64,000 nucleotides of DNA from contig NZ_CP087164.1 in NCBI RefSeq assembly GCF_021172045.1, positions 4,216,001 to 4,280,000 of the forward strand, given 5' to 3'. The DNA is from Capillimicrobium parvum (GTDB lineage Bacteria; Actinomycetota; Thermoleophilia; Solirubrobacterales; Solirubrobacteraceae). A program made the position numbers and the translations under genes. Of the stretch, positions 35,069 through 43,264 are shown one piece after another. The stretch's first letter is position 1; each line of letters opens with the position of its first letter. The notes under the pieces were generated by a model. It was given only the letters and a program-made list of their open reading frames with translations. It was not told where the DNA came from and ran no database searches.

Positions 35069-35698
35069 ATGGACATCGCCATCCCGCTCTACGACCGCTT
35101 CACCGCCCTCGACGCCATCGGGCCCTACGAGGTGCTGTCCCGCCTGCCGGGCGCGCAGGTGCACTGGATCGGCCACGAGGCGCGGCCCTACGCGACCGAT
35201 CGCGGCCTGCGCGTGGTCGCCGACGCCACGCTCGAGGAGCTCCCGCACCCGGACGTCGTCGTCGTGCCCGGCGGCACGGGCACGGTCAGCCTGCTCGAGG
35301 ACGAGCGCCTGCTGGACTGGATCCGGACCGCGCACGAGACCTCGCAGTGGACGACCTCGGTGTGCACCGGCTCGCTGCTGCTCGGCGCCGCCGGGATGCT
35401 CGAGGGCCTGCGCGCCACGTCGCACTTCCTCTACCTCGACCGGCTCGCGACGTTCGGCGCGCAGGTCACCGACCAGCGCGTGATCGAGCAGGGCAGGATC
35501 ATCACCGCCGCCGGCGTGTCGTCGGGCATCGACATGGCGCTGCACCTCGCGTCGCGCATCGCCGGCGAGACGATCGCCCAGGCGATCCAGCTCGTCATCG
35601 AGTACGACCCGGCGCCGCCGTTCGACGCGGGCCACCCCGCCAAGGTCGATCCGGAGATCGTGGAGCTCGTGCGCCGGCGCGCACGCGTCCCTGCCTGA
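35069..35698 (+). CDS. DJ-1/PfpI family protein (isonitrile hydratase-like)
   Basis: 209 residues of the DJ-1 fold: IPLYDRFTALDAIGPYEVL at the start, VVVPGGTGTVSLL, and the nucleophile elbow SVCTGSLLLGAAGMLEGLRAT with the reactive cysteine, ending with GIDMALHLASRIAGETIAQAIQLVIEYDP. The pattern is that of InhA-like isonitrile hydratases, though the substrate is not proven. Ribosome site AAGGAG nine bases before the ATG. The stop codon falls within the first copy of the operator-like repeat array. Confidence 0.85.
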   Translation: MDIAIPLYDRFTALDAIGPYEVLSRLPGAQVHWIGHEARPYATDRGLRVVADATLEELPHPDVVVVPGGTGTVSLLEDERLLDWIRTAHETSQWTTSVCTGSLLLGAAGMLEGLRATSHFLYLDRLATFGAQVTDQRVIEQGRIITAAGVSSGIDMALHLASRIAGETIAQAIQLVIEYDPAPPFDAGHPAKVDPEIVELVRRRARVPA

Positions 35699-35766
35699 TC
35701 GCGCCTGAAAACTGCCTGATCGCGCCCGAAAGTGCCTGATCGTGCAGGTCCGTGTACGATCAGGCA
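35692..35766. promoter_or_regulatory. operator-like array: three direct and one inverted copy of TGCCTGATCG
   Basis: Direct copies start at 35692, 35713 and 35733 (21 and 20 bp apart, about two helical turns); the first two extend over about 20 bp each (TGCCTGATCGCGCC-GAAA). The third forms a perfect 11-bp inverted repeat with 35756-35766 (TGCCTGATCGT ... ACGATCAGGCA, 12-bp spacer). The last base lies two bases before the deoR ATG. This looks like an autoregulatory binding region for the DeoR protein. Confidence 0.75.
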
Positions 35767-35767
35767 G

Positions 35768-36523
35768 ATGCTCACCGACGAGCGCCGCACCCTGATCCTC
35801 GACCGCCTGCGCTCGCAGGGGCGGGTGCTGGCCGCTGACCTCAGCGCCGAGCTCGACGTCTCCCAGGACACGATCCGCCGGGATCTGCGCGACCTCGACG
35901 AGGCGGGCCTGCTGCGCCGCGTCCACGGCGGCGCGCTGCCGCGCGATGCCGGCGCGCAACCGTTCGCCGAGCGGACGCGCCGGGCTCCGGCGGTCAAGGC
36001 GTCGATCGCCCGCCGCGCCGCCGCGTGCGCCCGCGACGGCCAGGTGATCGTCATCGACGGGGGCACCACGACCCTCGAGGTCGCCCGCGCGCTCGGCGAC
36101 GACCTCCGCGCGACCGTCGTCACCACCAGCCCGCCGGTGGCGATCGCCCTCGCCGACCACCCCGGGCTCGAGGTGACCGTCGTCGGCGGCACGCTGCGCC
36201 GGGAGCCGCTCGTCACCGTCGGCGCGGACGCCGTCGAGTCGCTGCGCGCCGTCCGGGCCGATCTCGTCTACCTCGGCGTCTGCGGCCTGCATCCCGAGAT
36301 CGGCGTGACGACCGACGACATCGAGGAGCGCCACGTCAAGGCGGCGATGATCGCCGGAGCGGCGGAGGTGCTCGCGCTGGCCGACGGTGACAAGCTGGGG
36401 ACCGCGATGCCCTTCGTCGTCGCCCCGCTGCGCGAGGTCACCCACCTGATCACCGACCACGGCGTGACCGAGAGCGACCTGGCGCCCTACCGCGCGCTCG
36501 GCCTCGAGGTGCTGCAGGCGTGA
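35768..36523 (+). CDS. DeoR/GlpR-family transcriptional regulator
   Basis: 251 residues from ATG 35768. The N-terminal helix-turn-helix (ERRTLILDRLRSQGRVLAADLSAELDVSQDTIRRDLRDLDEAGLLRRVHGGAL, abbreviated here to the DTIRRDLRDLDEAGL core, about 30-45) is the DeoR signature; the rest is the ISOCOT sugar-phosphate sensor with IDGGTTTLEVARAL and DLVYLGVCGLHPEIGVT. It should repress its own operon until a phosphosugar binds. A GTG at 35732 would place the operator array in the coding region, so the ATG is preferred. GTGA coupling to the MFS gene. Confidence 0.88.
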   Translation: MLTDERRTLILDRLRSQGRVLAADLSAELDVSQDTIRRDLRDLDEAGLLRRVHGGALPRDAGAQPFAERTRRAPAVKASIARRAAACARDGQVIVIDGGTTTLEVARALGDDLRATVVTTSPPVAIALADHPGLEVTVVGGTLRREPLVTVGADAVESLRAVRADLVYLGVCGLHPEIGVTTDDIEERHVKAAMIAGAAEVLALADGDKLGTAMPFVVAPLREVTHLITDHGVTESDLAPYRALGLEVLQA

Positions 36524-37695
36524 ACCGGCTGCGCGCGGCGATCACGATCGTCTTCTTCGCCAACGGGGCGCTCTTCGCGTCCTGGGCGTCGCGGATCCCC
36601 GCGCTCGCCGACCGCACCGACGCGACGACCGGCACCCTCGGCCTCGCCCTGCTCGCCCCCGCCGTCGGCGCGGTGGCCACGATGCCGCAGATCGGCAAGC
36701 TGCTCACCGGTCGCTCCAGCCGGATGTTTTGCCGCTGGTCGCTCGCCGGCCTGATGGTCGCGATCGTCCTTCCCGGCTTCGCGCCGACCGTGGCGCTGCT
36801 CGGCGTCGCGCTGCTGTTCGTCGGCGCCACGAACTCGGCGCTCGACGTCGCGATGAACGCGCAGGGCGTCTCGGTCGAGCGCCGCCAGGGCCGGCCGATC
36901 CTGTCGTCGCTGCACGCCGCGTTCTCGTTCGGCGGGTTCGCCGGCGCAGGGGTCGGCGCGCTGGCCGCGGCGCTGCACGTCGCGCCGGAGCCGCATCTGA
37001 TCTTCGCGGCGGTCCTCTTCGGCGTGCCCGGCCTGTTCGCGGCGCAGGCGCTCCTGCGCGACGACGAGGATCCGGACGCCGGCGCCCGGCGGCTGCCGTT
37101 CCGCAAGCTCCCGGGGCGCCTGGCCCTGCTCGGCGCCGCCGCGTTCTTCTGCCTGCTCGCCGAGGGCGCCGCCTCGGACTGGAGCGCGACGCTCGTCTCG
37201 GGGCCGCTCGGCGGCAGCCCTGCGCTGGGCGCGATCGCCTACGCGATCTTCTCGGTCGGCATGGGCGCCGGGCGCCTGCTCGCCGACGGCCTGTGGGCGC
37301 GCTGGGGCGCGTCGGGCCTCGTGCGCCGATCGGGCGTGCTGGCCGGCGCCGGCTTCACCGTGGCGCTCGTCATCGGCACGGCGCCGGTCGCGCTCGTGGG
37401 CTTCGCCGCCCTCGGTCTCGGGCTCAGCGGGATCGTTCCGACCCTGTTCCGGTCCGCCGCGGACCAGCCCGGCGTCCCGACCGGCCCCGCGCTCGCCGCG
37501 GTCAGCGCGATCGGCTACCTCGGCTTCCTCGCGGGTCCCCCGCTCATCGGCGGACTGGCCGAGGCGACGTCGCTGCACCTCGCGATCGGGCTGCTCGCGA
37601 TCGCCGCGGCGCTGGTCGTGGTGCTCGCGCCGATCGCCGACCCGCCGCGCCGGCGCGGGCCCCGCCCCGCCTCCGCACCGTCGCCCACGGGCTGA
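36520..37695 (+). CDS. MFS transporter (YbjJ-like)
   Basis: 391 residues with about 12 hydrophobic helices. The N-terminal helix FFANGALFASWASRIPAL, the TMPQIGKLL loop and GATNSALDVAMNAQGVSVE are typical of the YbjJ group of the major facilitator superfamily. In E. coli ybjJ is paired with a HAD phosphatase gene, ybjI; here a HAD gene also follows. The substrate is unknown, probably a sugar or sugar derivative given the DeoR regulator. GTG start overlapping the deoR stop. Confidence 0.86.
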   Translation: MNRLRAAITIVFFANGALFASWASRIPALADRTDATTGTLGLALLAPAVGAVATMPQIGKLLTGRSSRMFCRWSLAGLMVAIVLPGFAPTVALLGVALLFVGATNSALDVAMNAQGVSVERRQGRPILSSLHAAFSFGGFAGAGVGALAAALHVAPEPHLIFAAVLFGVPGLFAAQALLRDDEDPDAGARRLPFRKLPGRLALLGAAAFFCLLAEGAASDWSATLVSGPLGGSPALGAIAYAIFSVGMGAGRLLADGLWARWGASGLVRRSGVLAGAGFTVALVIGTAPVALVGFAALGLGLSGIVPTLFRSAADQPGVPTGPALAAVSAIGYLGFLAGPPLIGGLAEATSLHLAIGLLAIAAALVVVLAPIADPPRRRGPRPASAPSPTG

Positions 37696-38315
37696 TGCAT
37701 CCCCTGCTGCGCAGCGCCGGAGCGCTGCTCGTCGACCTCGACGGCACGCTGCTGGACTCCACCGCCGCGGCAGCGCGGGCCTGGGGCGCCTTCGCCCGCC
37801 GGCACGGCCTCGATCCGGCGGCGGTGGCGCACGCCGCCCACGGAAGGCCGTCGCGCGAGACGGTGGCGCGCCTGGCCCCGCCGGGGGCCGACCTCGCCGC
37901 CGAGACGGCGATGGTCGACGAGGCGGGGGTCGACGACACCGGCGGCGTCGTGGCGCTGCCCGGGGCGGCACAGCTGCTGGCCGCGCCTCCCGCGCCGCTG
38001 GCGATCGTCACGTCGGGCTCGACCGCGCTGGCCACCGCTCGGATGCACGCGGCGGGCCTGCCGGTGCCGGACGTGCTCGTCAGCGCCGACGACGTACGCC
38101 ACGGCAAGCCCGATCCCGAGCCGTTCGTCCTCGCCGCGCGGCCCCTGGGCCTCGACCCGGCCAGGGCGGTCGTCATCGAGGACGCTCCGGCAGGCGTCGC
38201 CGCGGGGCGCGCGGCCGGCGCGACGGTCCTCGCCGTCCGCACGACGCACGACGACGCCGAACTGGTCGGCGCCGCCGCGATCGCAGATCACATCGCGGCG
38301 CTGCTCGCCCGCTGA
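37695..38315 (+). CDS. HAD-family sugar phosphatase
   Basis: 206 residues: motif I LLVDLDGTLLDST with the nucleophile Asp, a small helical cap (about 20-80), motif II IVTSGSTALA, motif III lysine in GKPDPEPFVLAA and motif IV VIEDAPAGVAAGRAAGA. The pattern resembles beta-phosphoglucomutase-like and sugar-phosphate phosphatases. TGATG overlap with the MFS gene. DeoR-MFS-HAD form one coupled operon, suggesting uptake and dephosphorylation of a sugar (phosphate). Confidence 0.88.
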   Translation: MHPLLRSAGALLVDLDGTLLDSTAAAARAWGAFARRHGLDPAAVAHAAHGRPSRETVARLAPPGADLAAETAMVDEAGVDDTGGVVALPGAAQLLAAPPAPLAIVTSGSTALATARMHAAGLPVPDVLVSADDVRHGKPDPEPFVLAARPLGLDPARAVVIEDAPAGVAAGRAAGATVLAVRTTHDDAELVGAAAIADHIAALLAR

Positions 38316-38341
38316 GGGGCGAGCCGCGCCGCGGCTTGGGT

Positions 38342-39118
38342 TCAGAGTGCCACTCGCGGCACGCCGGCGCCGACGGCGCGGGCGGCCGGACCGCTCGGGG
38401 GACGGGTGCCCAGGACGATGAGGCCCGTCGCGAGGATGACGAGGGCGATGCCGCCGCCCAGCGCCACCCAGCCGACCTCGTCGAGGAACGGCAGCTTCGC
38501 GCCGGCGCTGATCGAGGCCTCGACGTCCGGCGATCCGTCCGCGTTCATCACGACGACCGACCAGTCGCCGTCGGCGACCTTCCAGGTCAGCGTCTGGCGG
38601 CCGGCGCCCTGGCTGGAGGCGGCCCAGAAGTCACGCCTCGCGGGCGGCGCGGGCCAGCGGGTCCCGGCGTGGCGCGTGTAGTCGGCCTCGAACGGGCCCG
38701 TCGAGATGTCAGTGACCGTGCTGTAGGAGACGTCCTGCAGGTAGCGCGCGACGTCCCGCGTGGGCGCGATGCCGATGAACAGCGGCTTGCCCGTGCGCGA
38801 GGTCGCCTGGAGGCGCACCTTGCCGAACTCGCTCGATTCGACGAGCCGGCCGGCACCGCCGAGGTTGACGTCGAGGTTCTTGGTGGCGAGCGCGCGGGTG
38901 TTGTCACCGATGCGCTCGGTTCGCGTGGAGAGGTAGCCGGCGCTGTCCTTCTGCGCGTCGCCCCAGAGGGCGAGCCCACCGAGGGCGAGCAGTCCGACCG
39001 CGAGCACGGCGGCGACGATGCCGGGGATGAGGAAGCCGAGGCGGGTGCCGCGCGGGCGCTGCGGGGCGACGGGCCGCTCCGGGGACTCGAGGGTGGCTGT
39101 GGTGTCAGTCGAGGACAT
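38342..39118 (-). CDS. membrane protein with large outside domain, function unknown
   Basis: 258 residues. After a Pro-rich cytoplasmic start there is one helix (about 33-57, GFLIPGIVAAVLAVGLLALGGLAL shortened here to LIPGIVAAVLAVGLLALGG), then about 150 residues rich in Thr, Ser and Trp (YLSTRTERIGDNTRALATKN ... TLTWKVADGDWSVVVMNADG), then a second helix near residue 225. No domain I can name. It converges with the HAD gene and is divergent from the glycosidase-like gene. Confidence 0.7.
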   Translation of the reverse strand: MSSTDTTATLESPERPVAPQRPRGTRLGFLIPGIVAAVLAVGLLALGGLALWGDAQKDSAGYLSTRTERIGDNTRALATKNLDVNLGGAGRLVESSEFGKVRLQATSRTGKPLFIGIAPTRDVARYLQDVSYSTVTDISTGPFEADYTRHAGTRWPAPPARRDFWAASSQGAGRQTLTWKVADGDWSVVVMNADGSPDVEASISAGAKLPFLDEVGWVALGGGIALVILATGLIVLGTRPPSGPAARAVGAGVPRVAL

Positions 39119-39359
39119 AGGGCGATCAGGGGTTCCGTTCTGGGGCTCGGGGCTGATGACCATCAGGTTGCCACCGGGCCGTGGCCGCGTCGCTGGAGTC
39201 AGCAGGCCAACGAAGGTGCGGCTGTCCACCTCGGGCGGAAGGCGGTACCTCTCGGCGGGCGGGGAGCGGACCGGCCGGTCAGCGACCGGCGGCCGCCGCG
39301 CGTGTCCGCTCGCGGACGCACGACCGCGCCGTGGCCCCCGGGACCGGTTTGCCATCTCC

Positions 39360-40304
39360 ATGCTCCGAATGACCGCAGTCCTGGCCGCCGCCGTCGCGGC
39401 CACTCTGGCCGTCCTCGCCGTCCCGGCCCGCAGCGACGCGAAGTACCGCGTGGCCGTCGGCTTGGGCGACCAGCAGACGATGACGCTCACCCAGCCGCTC
39501 TTCATCGCCACGCAGATCAAGCGGCTGCGCTACTTCATCCCCTACAACGCCATCCACAGCCGCAGCCGGATGCAGGCCGTCGAGGACTACGTCCGCACCG
39601 CGAGCAGTCGCGGGATGAGCGTGATGATCCACATCTCGACGAACGACCTGCGCATCCGGCGCGGGCGCCTGCCCAGCGCCCGCGGCTACCGGCGCGACGT
39701 CGGGCGCCTCGTCCGCCGGCTGCGCCCGATGGGCGTGCGCGAGTGGGGCGTGTGGAACGAGGCCAACCACGCCAGCCAGCCGACCTGGAACCACCCGAAG
39801 CGCGCGGCCGCCTACTACCGGCAGATGCGCCGGATCTGCCGTGGGTGCCGGATCGTCGCGCTCGACGTGCTCGACCAGCGCGGCGTCGACCGCTACATCA
39901 GCCGCTTCTACCAGGCGCTGCCGCGCAACCTGCGCCGCAGTGCTCGCTTCGTCGGCATCCACAACTACTCGGACGTCAACCGCCGCCGGACGACCGGGAC
40001 CCGGCTGATCATGCGCTCCGTGCGCCGCTACGTGCGCTCGCCACACTTCTGGCTGACCGAGACGGGCGGCGTGGTCGAGCTCGGCCGGTCGTTCCGGTGC
40101 AGCGAGCGGCGGGCGGCGAACCGCCTGAAGTACCTGTTCCGCATCCTGAAGGCGTACCGGCACTCCATCGACCGGGCCTACGTCTACAACTGGTTCGGCA
40201 CCGACTGCCGCACCCGGATGGACACCGGGCTGGTCAACAAGGACGGGAGCGCGCGGCGGGGCTACCGCACGCTGCGCGTCGGGCTGCGGTCGTTCACGCG
40301 CTGA
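39360..40304 (+). CDS. secreted TIM-barrel glycoside hydrolase-like protein
   Basis: 314 residues with a signal peptide (about 1-28, LAAAVAATLAVLAVPARSDA). The barrel carries the retaining-glycosidase pattern of clan GH-A: WGVWNEANHASQPTW around residue 130 with the Asn-Glu acid/base pair, and FWLTETGGVVEL around 235 with a nucleophile-type glutamate. The protein is unusually rich in arginine. Substrate is not predictable; possibilities include cell-wall or plant glycans. The ATG at 39360 has no clear ribosome site. Confidence 0.72.
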   Translation: MLRMTAVLAAAVAATLAVLAVPARSDAKYRVAVGLGDQQTMTLTQPLFIATQIKRLRYFIPYNAIHSRSRMQAVEDYVRTASSRGMSVMIHISTNDLRIRRGRLPSARGYRRDVGRLVRRLRPMGVREWGVWNEANHASQPTWNHPKRAAAYYRQMRRICRGCRIVALDVLDQRGVDRYISRFYQALPRNLRRSARFVGIHNYSDVNRRRTTGTRLIMRSVRRYVRSPHFWLTETGGVVELGRSFRCSERRAANRLKYLFRILKAYRHSIDRAYVYNWFGTDCRTRMDTGLVNKDGSARRGYRTLRVGLRSFTR

Positions 40305-40371
40305 CCGGCGCGGACCTTCGCGGGCGGCGGTGTGGGCGCCGCCGCCTGCGGACCCGACATGATGGGGGGCG

Positions 40372-41121
40372 ATGGCTGAGCCCTCCGCATCCGACGCGGC
40401 CGACCGCGACCACGACCACGAGCACGACCACGACCACGTCGCGGCCGCCGCCGAGCACCCGGCCCCCGAGCCGGTGACCGGGGCCCTCGACGCCGCCGCG
40501 CCCGAGGCGCCGACGCTGCAGAGCCTGACCGCCTCGCTCGGCGGCCCGCTGGGGATCGCCGAGTCGATGGTCCCGGCCACGGCGTTCGTCGTGGTGGCGA
40601 CCGCCTCGGGCCAGGACACGCGCCTCGCGGCGATCGTCGCCGTGGCGCTCGCGGCGCTGTTCGCGCTCGCGCGGATGGTGCGCCGCCAGACGCCGGTCTA
40701 CGCCGTGTCGGGGGTCATCGGCGTGGCGATCGCCGGCTACGTCGCCTCCCGGACCGGCAAGGCGGAGAACTTCTTCCTGCCGGGCCTGCTGCTCAACGTC
40801 GCCTACGCGACCGCCTACCTCGTGTCGATCGCCGTTCGCTGGCCGCTGATCGGCGTGATCGTCGCGGCGGTCGGCCGGACCGGGAACGCCTGGCGCGACA
40901 ACCCCGACCGCCTGCGCGCCTACACCCGCGCGAGCTGGGTGTGGGTCGGGCTGTTCCTGTCGCGCATCGCCGTCCAGCTGCCGCTCTACCTGGCCGGCGC
41001 GCTCGTCGCGCTCGGCACCGCCCGGGTGGCGATGGGAGTGCCGCTGTTCGTCGTGGGCGCCTGGCTGTCGTGGCTCGTGCTGCGCAACACCGAGTGGCCG
41101 CGCGAGCGTCGCGAGGCCTGA
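40372..41121 (+). CDS. DUF3159 family membrane protein
   Basis: 249 residues. The N-terminal 60 residues are hydrophilic with a DHDHEHDHDH metal-binding-looking run. Five to six helices follow, with GGPLGIAESMVPATAFVV, GYVASRTGKAENFFLPGLLLN, and FLSRIAVQLPLYLAG, all typical of the actinobacterial DUF3159 family. No function is established. A hairpin with GGCGGCG/CGCCGCC arms lies in the gap before it, probably terminating the glycosidase gene. Confidence 0.82.
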   Translation: MAEPSASDAADRDHDHEHDHDHVAAAAEHPAPEPVTGALDAAAPEAPTLQSLTASLGGPLGIAESMVPATAFVVVATASGQDTRLAAIVAVALAALFALARMVRRQTPVYAVSGVIGVAIAGYVASRTGKAENFFLPGLLLNVAYATAYLVSIAVRWPLIGVIVAAVGRTGNAWRDNPDRLRAYTRASWVWVGLFLSRIAVQLPLYLAGALVALGTARVAMGVPLFVVGAWLSWLVLRNTEWPRERREA

Positions 41122-41139
41122 GCGGCCCGCCCTCGCCGG

Positions 41140-41649
41140 TCAGCCCAGGAGCTCCGTCCCGATCCACGCGATCGCCGCGACGAGGATCAGCGCGATGAGC
41201 AGGCCCACGAGGATCCGGGCCGGCCGGTCGCGGCCCGTCTGCTGCGGACCGCCGGCCGGGCCGCCCGCCACCTGCGCCCCCAGGTCGGCCTGCATCAGCA
41301 CGTCGCGCGCGGCGTCGCGGCCGGACTGGGCCACGAGGATGTCGCGGGGGCCCGCGGCGAGGAAGTCGGGGACGTCGAAGCCGGCCGCGCGGCGCGTCGT
41401 CGACGGGATGCCCTCCTCGAGCAGCAGGCCCTGGATGAACTCCGCCTCGGCCTGATGGCGGGCCCCGGCGACGCGCACCAGGCTGCCCTCGGCGTACTGC
41501 GGCTTGACCTTGCGTGCGCGCTGCTGGGCCTCGGAGAGCACCGCCTCGCCGGCCTCGCCCTCGGGAACCAGGGGCAGTCCGCAATCGGGGCAGAAGCGCT
41601 CCGTGGACGCCTCGTGGCGCCCGCACTGCGGGCAGACGAGCCCGAGGTC
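41140..41649 (-). CDS. zinc-ribbon plus DUF2007-like membrane protein, start unresolved
   Basis: The frame reads LGLVCPQCGRHEASTERFCPDCG (zinc ribbon), a helix, then RVAGARHQAEAEFIQGLLLEEGIPS (DUF2007-like signal-transducing motif), a DFLAAGPRDILVAQ strand and a C-terminal membrane helix. No ATG, GTG or TTG stands between the mec stop and the ribbon; the first canonical start in frame (GTG 41541) would delete the ribbon, and the next upstream (41829) lies deep in mec. The interval given is the likely coding part; GTC at 41637 is one odd candidate. Follows mec with overlap. Confidence 0.7.
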   Translation of the reverse strand, partial: DLGLVCPQCGRHEASTERFCPDCGLPLVPEGEAGEAVLSEAQQRARKVKPQYAEGSLVRVAGARHQAEAEFIQGLLLEEGIPSTTRRAAGFDVPDFLAAGPRDILVAQSGRDAARDVLMQADLGAQVAGGPAGGPQQTGRDRPARILVGLLIALILVAAIAWIGTELLG

Positions 41650-42031
41650 AGAGCTCCCGGACGTTGCCGTCCTCGATGAGGTAGGTGCGCACGGTCGCCT
41701 CGCCCCCGCGGTCGAGGCCCACGATGATCCACTCCACGCCCGGCCAGTTGGCGGCGAAGTTGATGTCGGTCTGCGACGGGTAGGGCGGCGTGCGCGTGTG
41801 CGAGTGGTAGATGGCACCGAGCTCGGCACCCGCGTCCTCGAACTCGTCGAGGACGTGCAGGACCTCGAGGCCGTCGACCTCGAACTTCAGCGGGCTGGCC
41901 GCCTGGTTGACGGCTCGGCGCACGTCGGTGGCCTCGCCGTCGCGCACCGCCACGAGCCCGCAGCACTCGTTCGGTGCCTCCTCGCGGGCGTGGGCGATGA
42001 TCTCCTTGAGGAGCGCCGGGGCGACCCTCAC
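41648..42031 (-). CDS. mec: JAMM/Mov34 metalloprotease, Mec-type
   Basis: 127 residues with the complete JAMM zinc site: catalytic Glu in EEAPNECCGLV, then AIYHSHTRTPPYPSQTD (HxH-x7-S-x2-D). In Mycobacterium tuberculosis the homologue Mec+ releases cysteine from the CysO-cysteine adduct. Gene order with cysO and cysM here supports the same role. It might also trim the carrier's C-terminus, as JAMM protein QbsD does for QbsE. GTG start overlaps the tatA stop (GTGA). Confidence 0.88.
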   Translation of the reverse strand: MRVAPALLKEIIAHAREEAPNECCGLVAVRDGEATDVRRAVNQAASPLKFEVDGLEVLHVLDEFEDAGAELGAIYHSHTRTPPYPSQTDINFAANWPGVEWIIVGLDRGGEATVRTYLIEDGNVREL

Positions 42032-42231
42032 GACTTGCGCGTCGTGTCGAGGCCGGGGAACTCGTCCTCGTCCTCGTCGCGACGATGGTCCATGCCGCTG
42101 ATCGCGTCCTTGAACTCGCGCATGCCCCGGCCGACGGAGCGACCGACGTCAGGCAGCTTCTTCGGGCCGAGCACGAGCAGCGCGATGACGAGCACGAGCA
42201 CGATCTCCAGTGGGCCGACGGAGCCTGGCAT
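42028..42231 (-). CDS. tatA: Sec-independent translocase subunit TatA/E
   Basis: 67 residues: an N-terminal helix (GPLEIVLVLVIALLVLGPKKLP, shortened to LEIVLVLVIALLVLGPKKLP), the FGPxxLP-type hinge read here as LGPKKLPDVGRSVGRGMREFK, an amphipathic helix and an acidic tail. This is the TatA family pattern. Tat exports folded proteins. It sits between cysM and mec with a 14-base gap and a 4-bp overlap, so it is expressed with the sulfur genes although no functional link is known. Confidence 0.88.
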   Translation of the reverse strand: MPGSVGPLEIVLVLVIALLVLGPKKLPDVGRSVGRGMREFKDAISGMDHRRDEDEDEFPGLDTTRKS

Positions 42232-42245
42232 GCGTGCCTACCTTC

Positions 42246-43220
42246 CTACCACCAGACGGTGGATTCGAGGTTCTCGATCTCGTCGACCGGCAGTGTGTAG
42301 ACGCCGCTCGACAGGTACTTCCAACCGTCGTCGGCGACGAGGAAGACGACGTTGCCCTCGTCGAGCTCGCCGGCGATCCGCACGGCCACGCGGGCGATCG
42401 CGCCGCTCGAGACGCCGGCGAACACGCCCTCCTCGTCGAGGAGCTTGCGCGTCCACATGATCGCGTCGCGGTTGGTGACGAAGATCTTCCGGTCGAGGAC
42501 GGAGAGGTCGATGATCGGCGGGATGAACCCGTCGTCGAGGGAGCGCAGGCCCTGGACCGGCTCGCCCTGCATCGGCTCGGCGGCGACGATCTTCACCGCG
42601 TCGCCGAGCTCCTCCTTCAGCCGTCGGCCGTTGCCCATCAGCGTGCCGCCGGTGCCGAGGCCGGCGACGAAGGCGGCGATGTCGCCGTCGAGCTCCTCGA
42701 GGATCTCGGGCGCCGTGCCGTGGTAGTGCGCGCCCGGGTTGGCCTGGTTGCCGTACTGGTAGGGCATGTAGTACGACGAGTCGCTCTCGGCCATCTCCAG
42801 CGCCATGGCGACCGCGCCGTTGGAGCCCTGGTCGCCGGGCGAGTACACGATCTCCGCGCCGTACATCTTCAGCAACTGCGTGCGCTCCGGCGTCACGTTG
42901 TCAGGCATGACGACCTTGAGGTCGTAGCCCTTGCGCGAGCAGATCATCGCCAGCGAGATGCCGGTGTTGCCGGACGTCGGCTCGAGGATCGTCTGCCCGG
43001 GCCGGATCGCGCCCTTCTCCTCGGCGTCCTCGATGAGGGCGCGGGCGACGCGGTCCTTGACCGAGCCGGTCGGGTTGAACGACTCCATCTTCGCCCAGAT
43101 GCGCACGCCCGGCTTCGGGCTCAGGCGCTTGAGCTCGACGAGCGGCGTGTTGCCGATCGCCTGGACGATGTCGCCGTAGCGTCCCCCACAGGGGCGGTTG
43201 CGCAGCTCCGGGACGGCCAT
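42246..43220 (-). CDS. cysM: cysteine synthase, CysM (O-phosphoserine/CysO-dependent) type
   Basis: 324 residues, PLP fold type II. The PLP lysine is in NPTGSVKDR; EPTSGNTGISLAM is the substrate loop; GLGTGGTLMG binds the phosphate of PLP. Overall it resembles mycobacterial CysM more than CysK: YQYGNQANPGAHYHGTAPEI, the LRSLDDGFIPP segment that in CysM carries the arginine proposed for O-phosphoserine, and the DDGWKYLSSGVY C-terminus. With CysO-thiocarboxylate it forms CysO-cysteine. A -10-like TATACT stands ten bases before the ATG, implying a leaderless mRNA. Confidence 0.9.
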   Translation of the reverse strand: MAVPELRNRPCGGRYGDIVQAIGNTPLVELKRLSPKPGVRIWAKMESFNPTGSVKDRVARALIEDAEEKGAIRPGQTILEPTSGNTGISLAMICSRKGYDLKVVMPDNVTPERTQLLKMYGAEIVYSPGDQGSNGAVAMALEMAESDSSYYMPYQYGNQANPGAHYHGTAPEILEELDGDIAAFVAGLGTGGTLMGNGRRLKEELGDAVKIVAAEPMQGEPVQGLRSLDDGFIPPIIDLSVLDRKIFVTNRDAIMWTRKLLDEEGVFAGVSSGAIARVAVRIAGELDEGNVVFLVADDGWKYLSSGVYTLPVDEIENLESTVWW

Positions 43221-43240
43221 TGCTTCACGAAGTATAGTGA
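43221..43240 (-). promoter_or_regulatory. promoter-like element of cysM, shared with moeZ
   Basis: Plus-strand TGCTTCACGAAGTATAGTGA directly abuts the cysM ATG (43218-43220). On the minus strand it holds TATACT (43231-43236) and the palindrome CTTCGTGAAG. It matches 17 of 20 bases with 44767-44786. No -35 consensus is visible at 16-18 bp. Transcription from this -10 would start within a few bases of the ATG. Confidence 0.65.
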
Positions 43241-43264
43241 GGCGCGAGCCCCACCGCGACGCGG

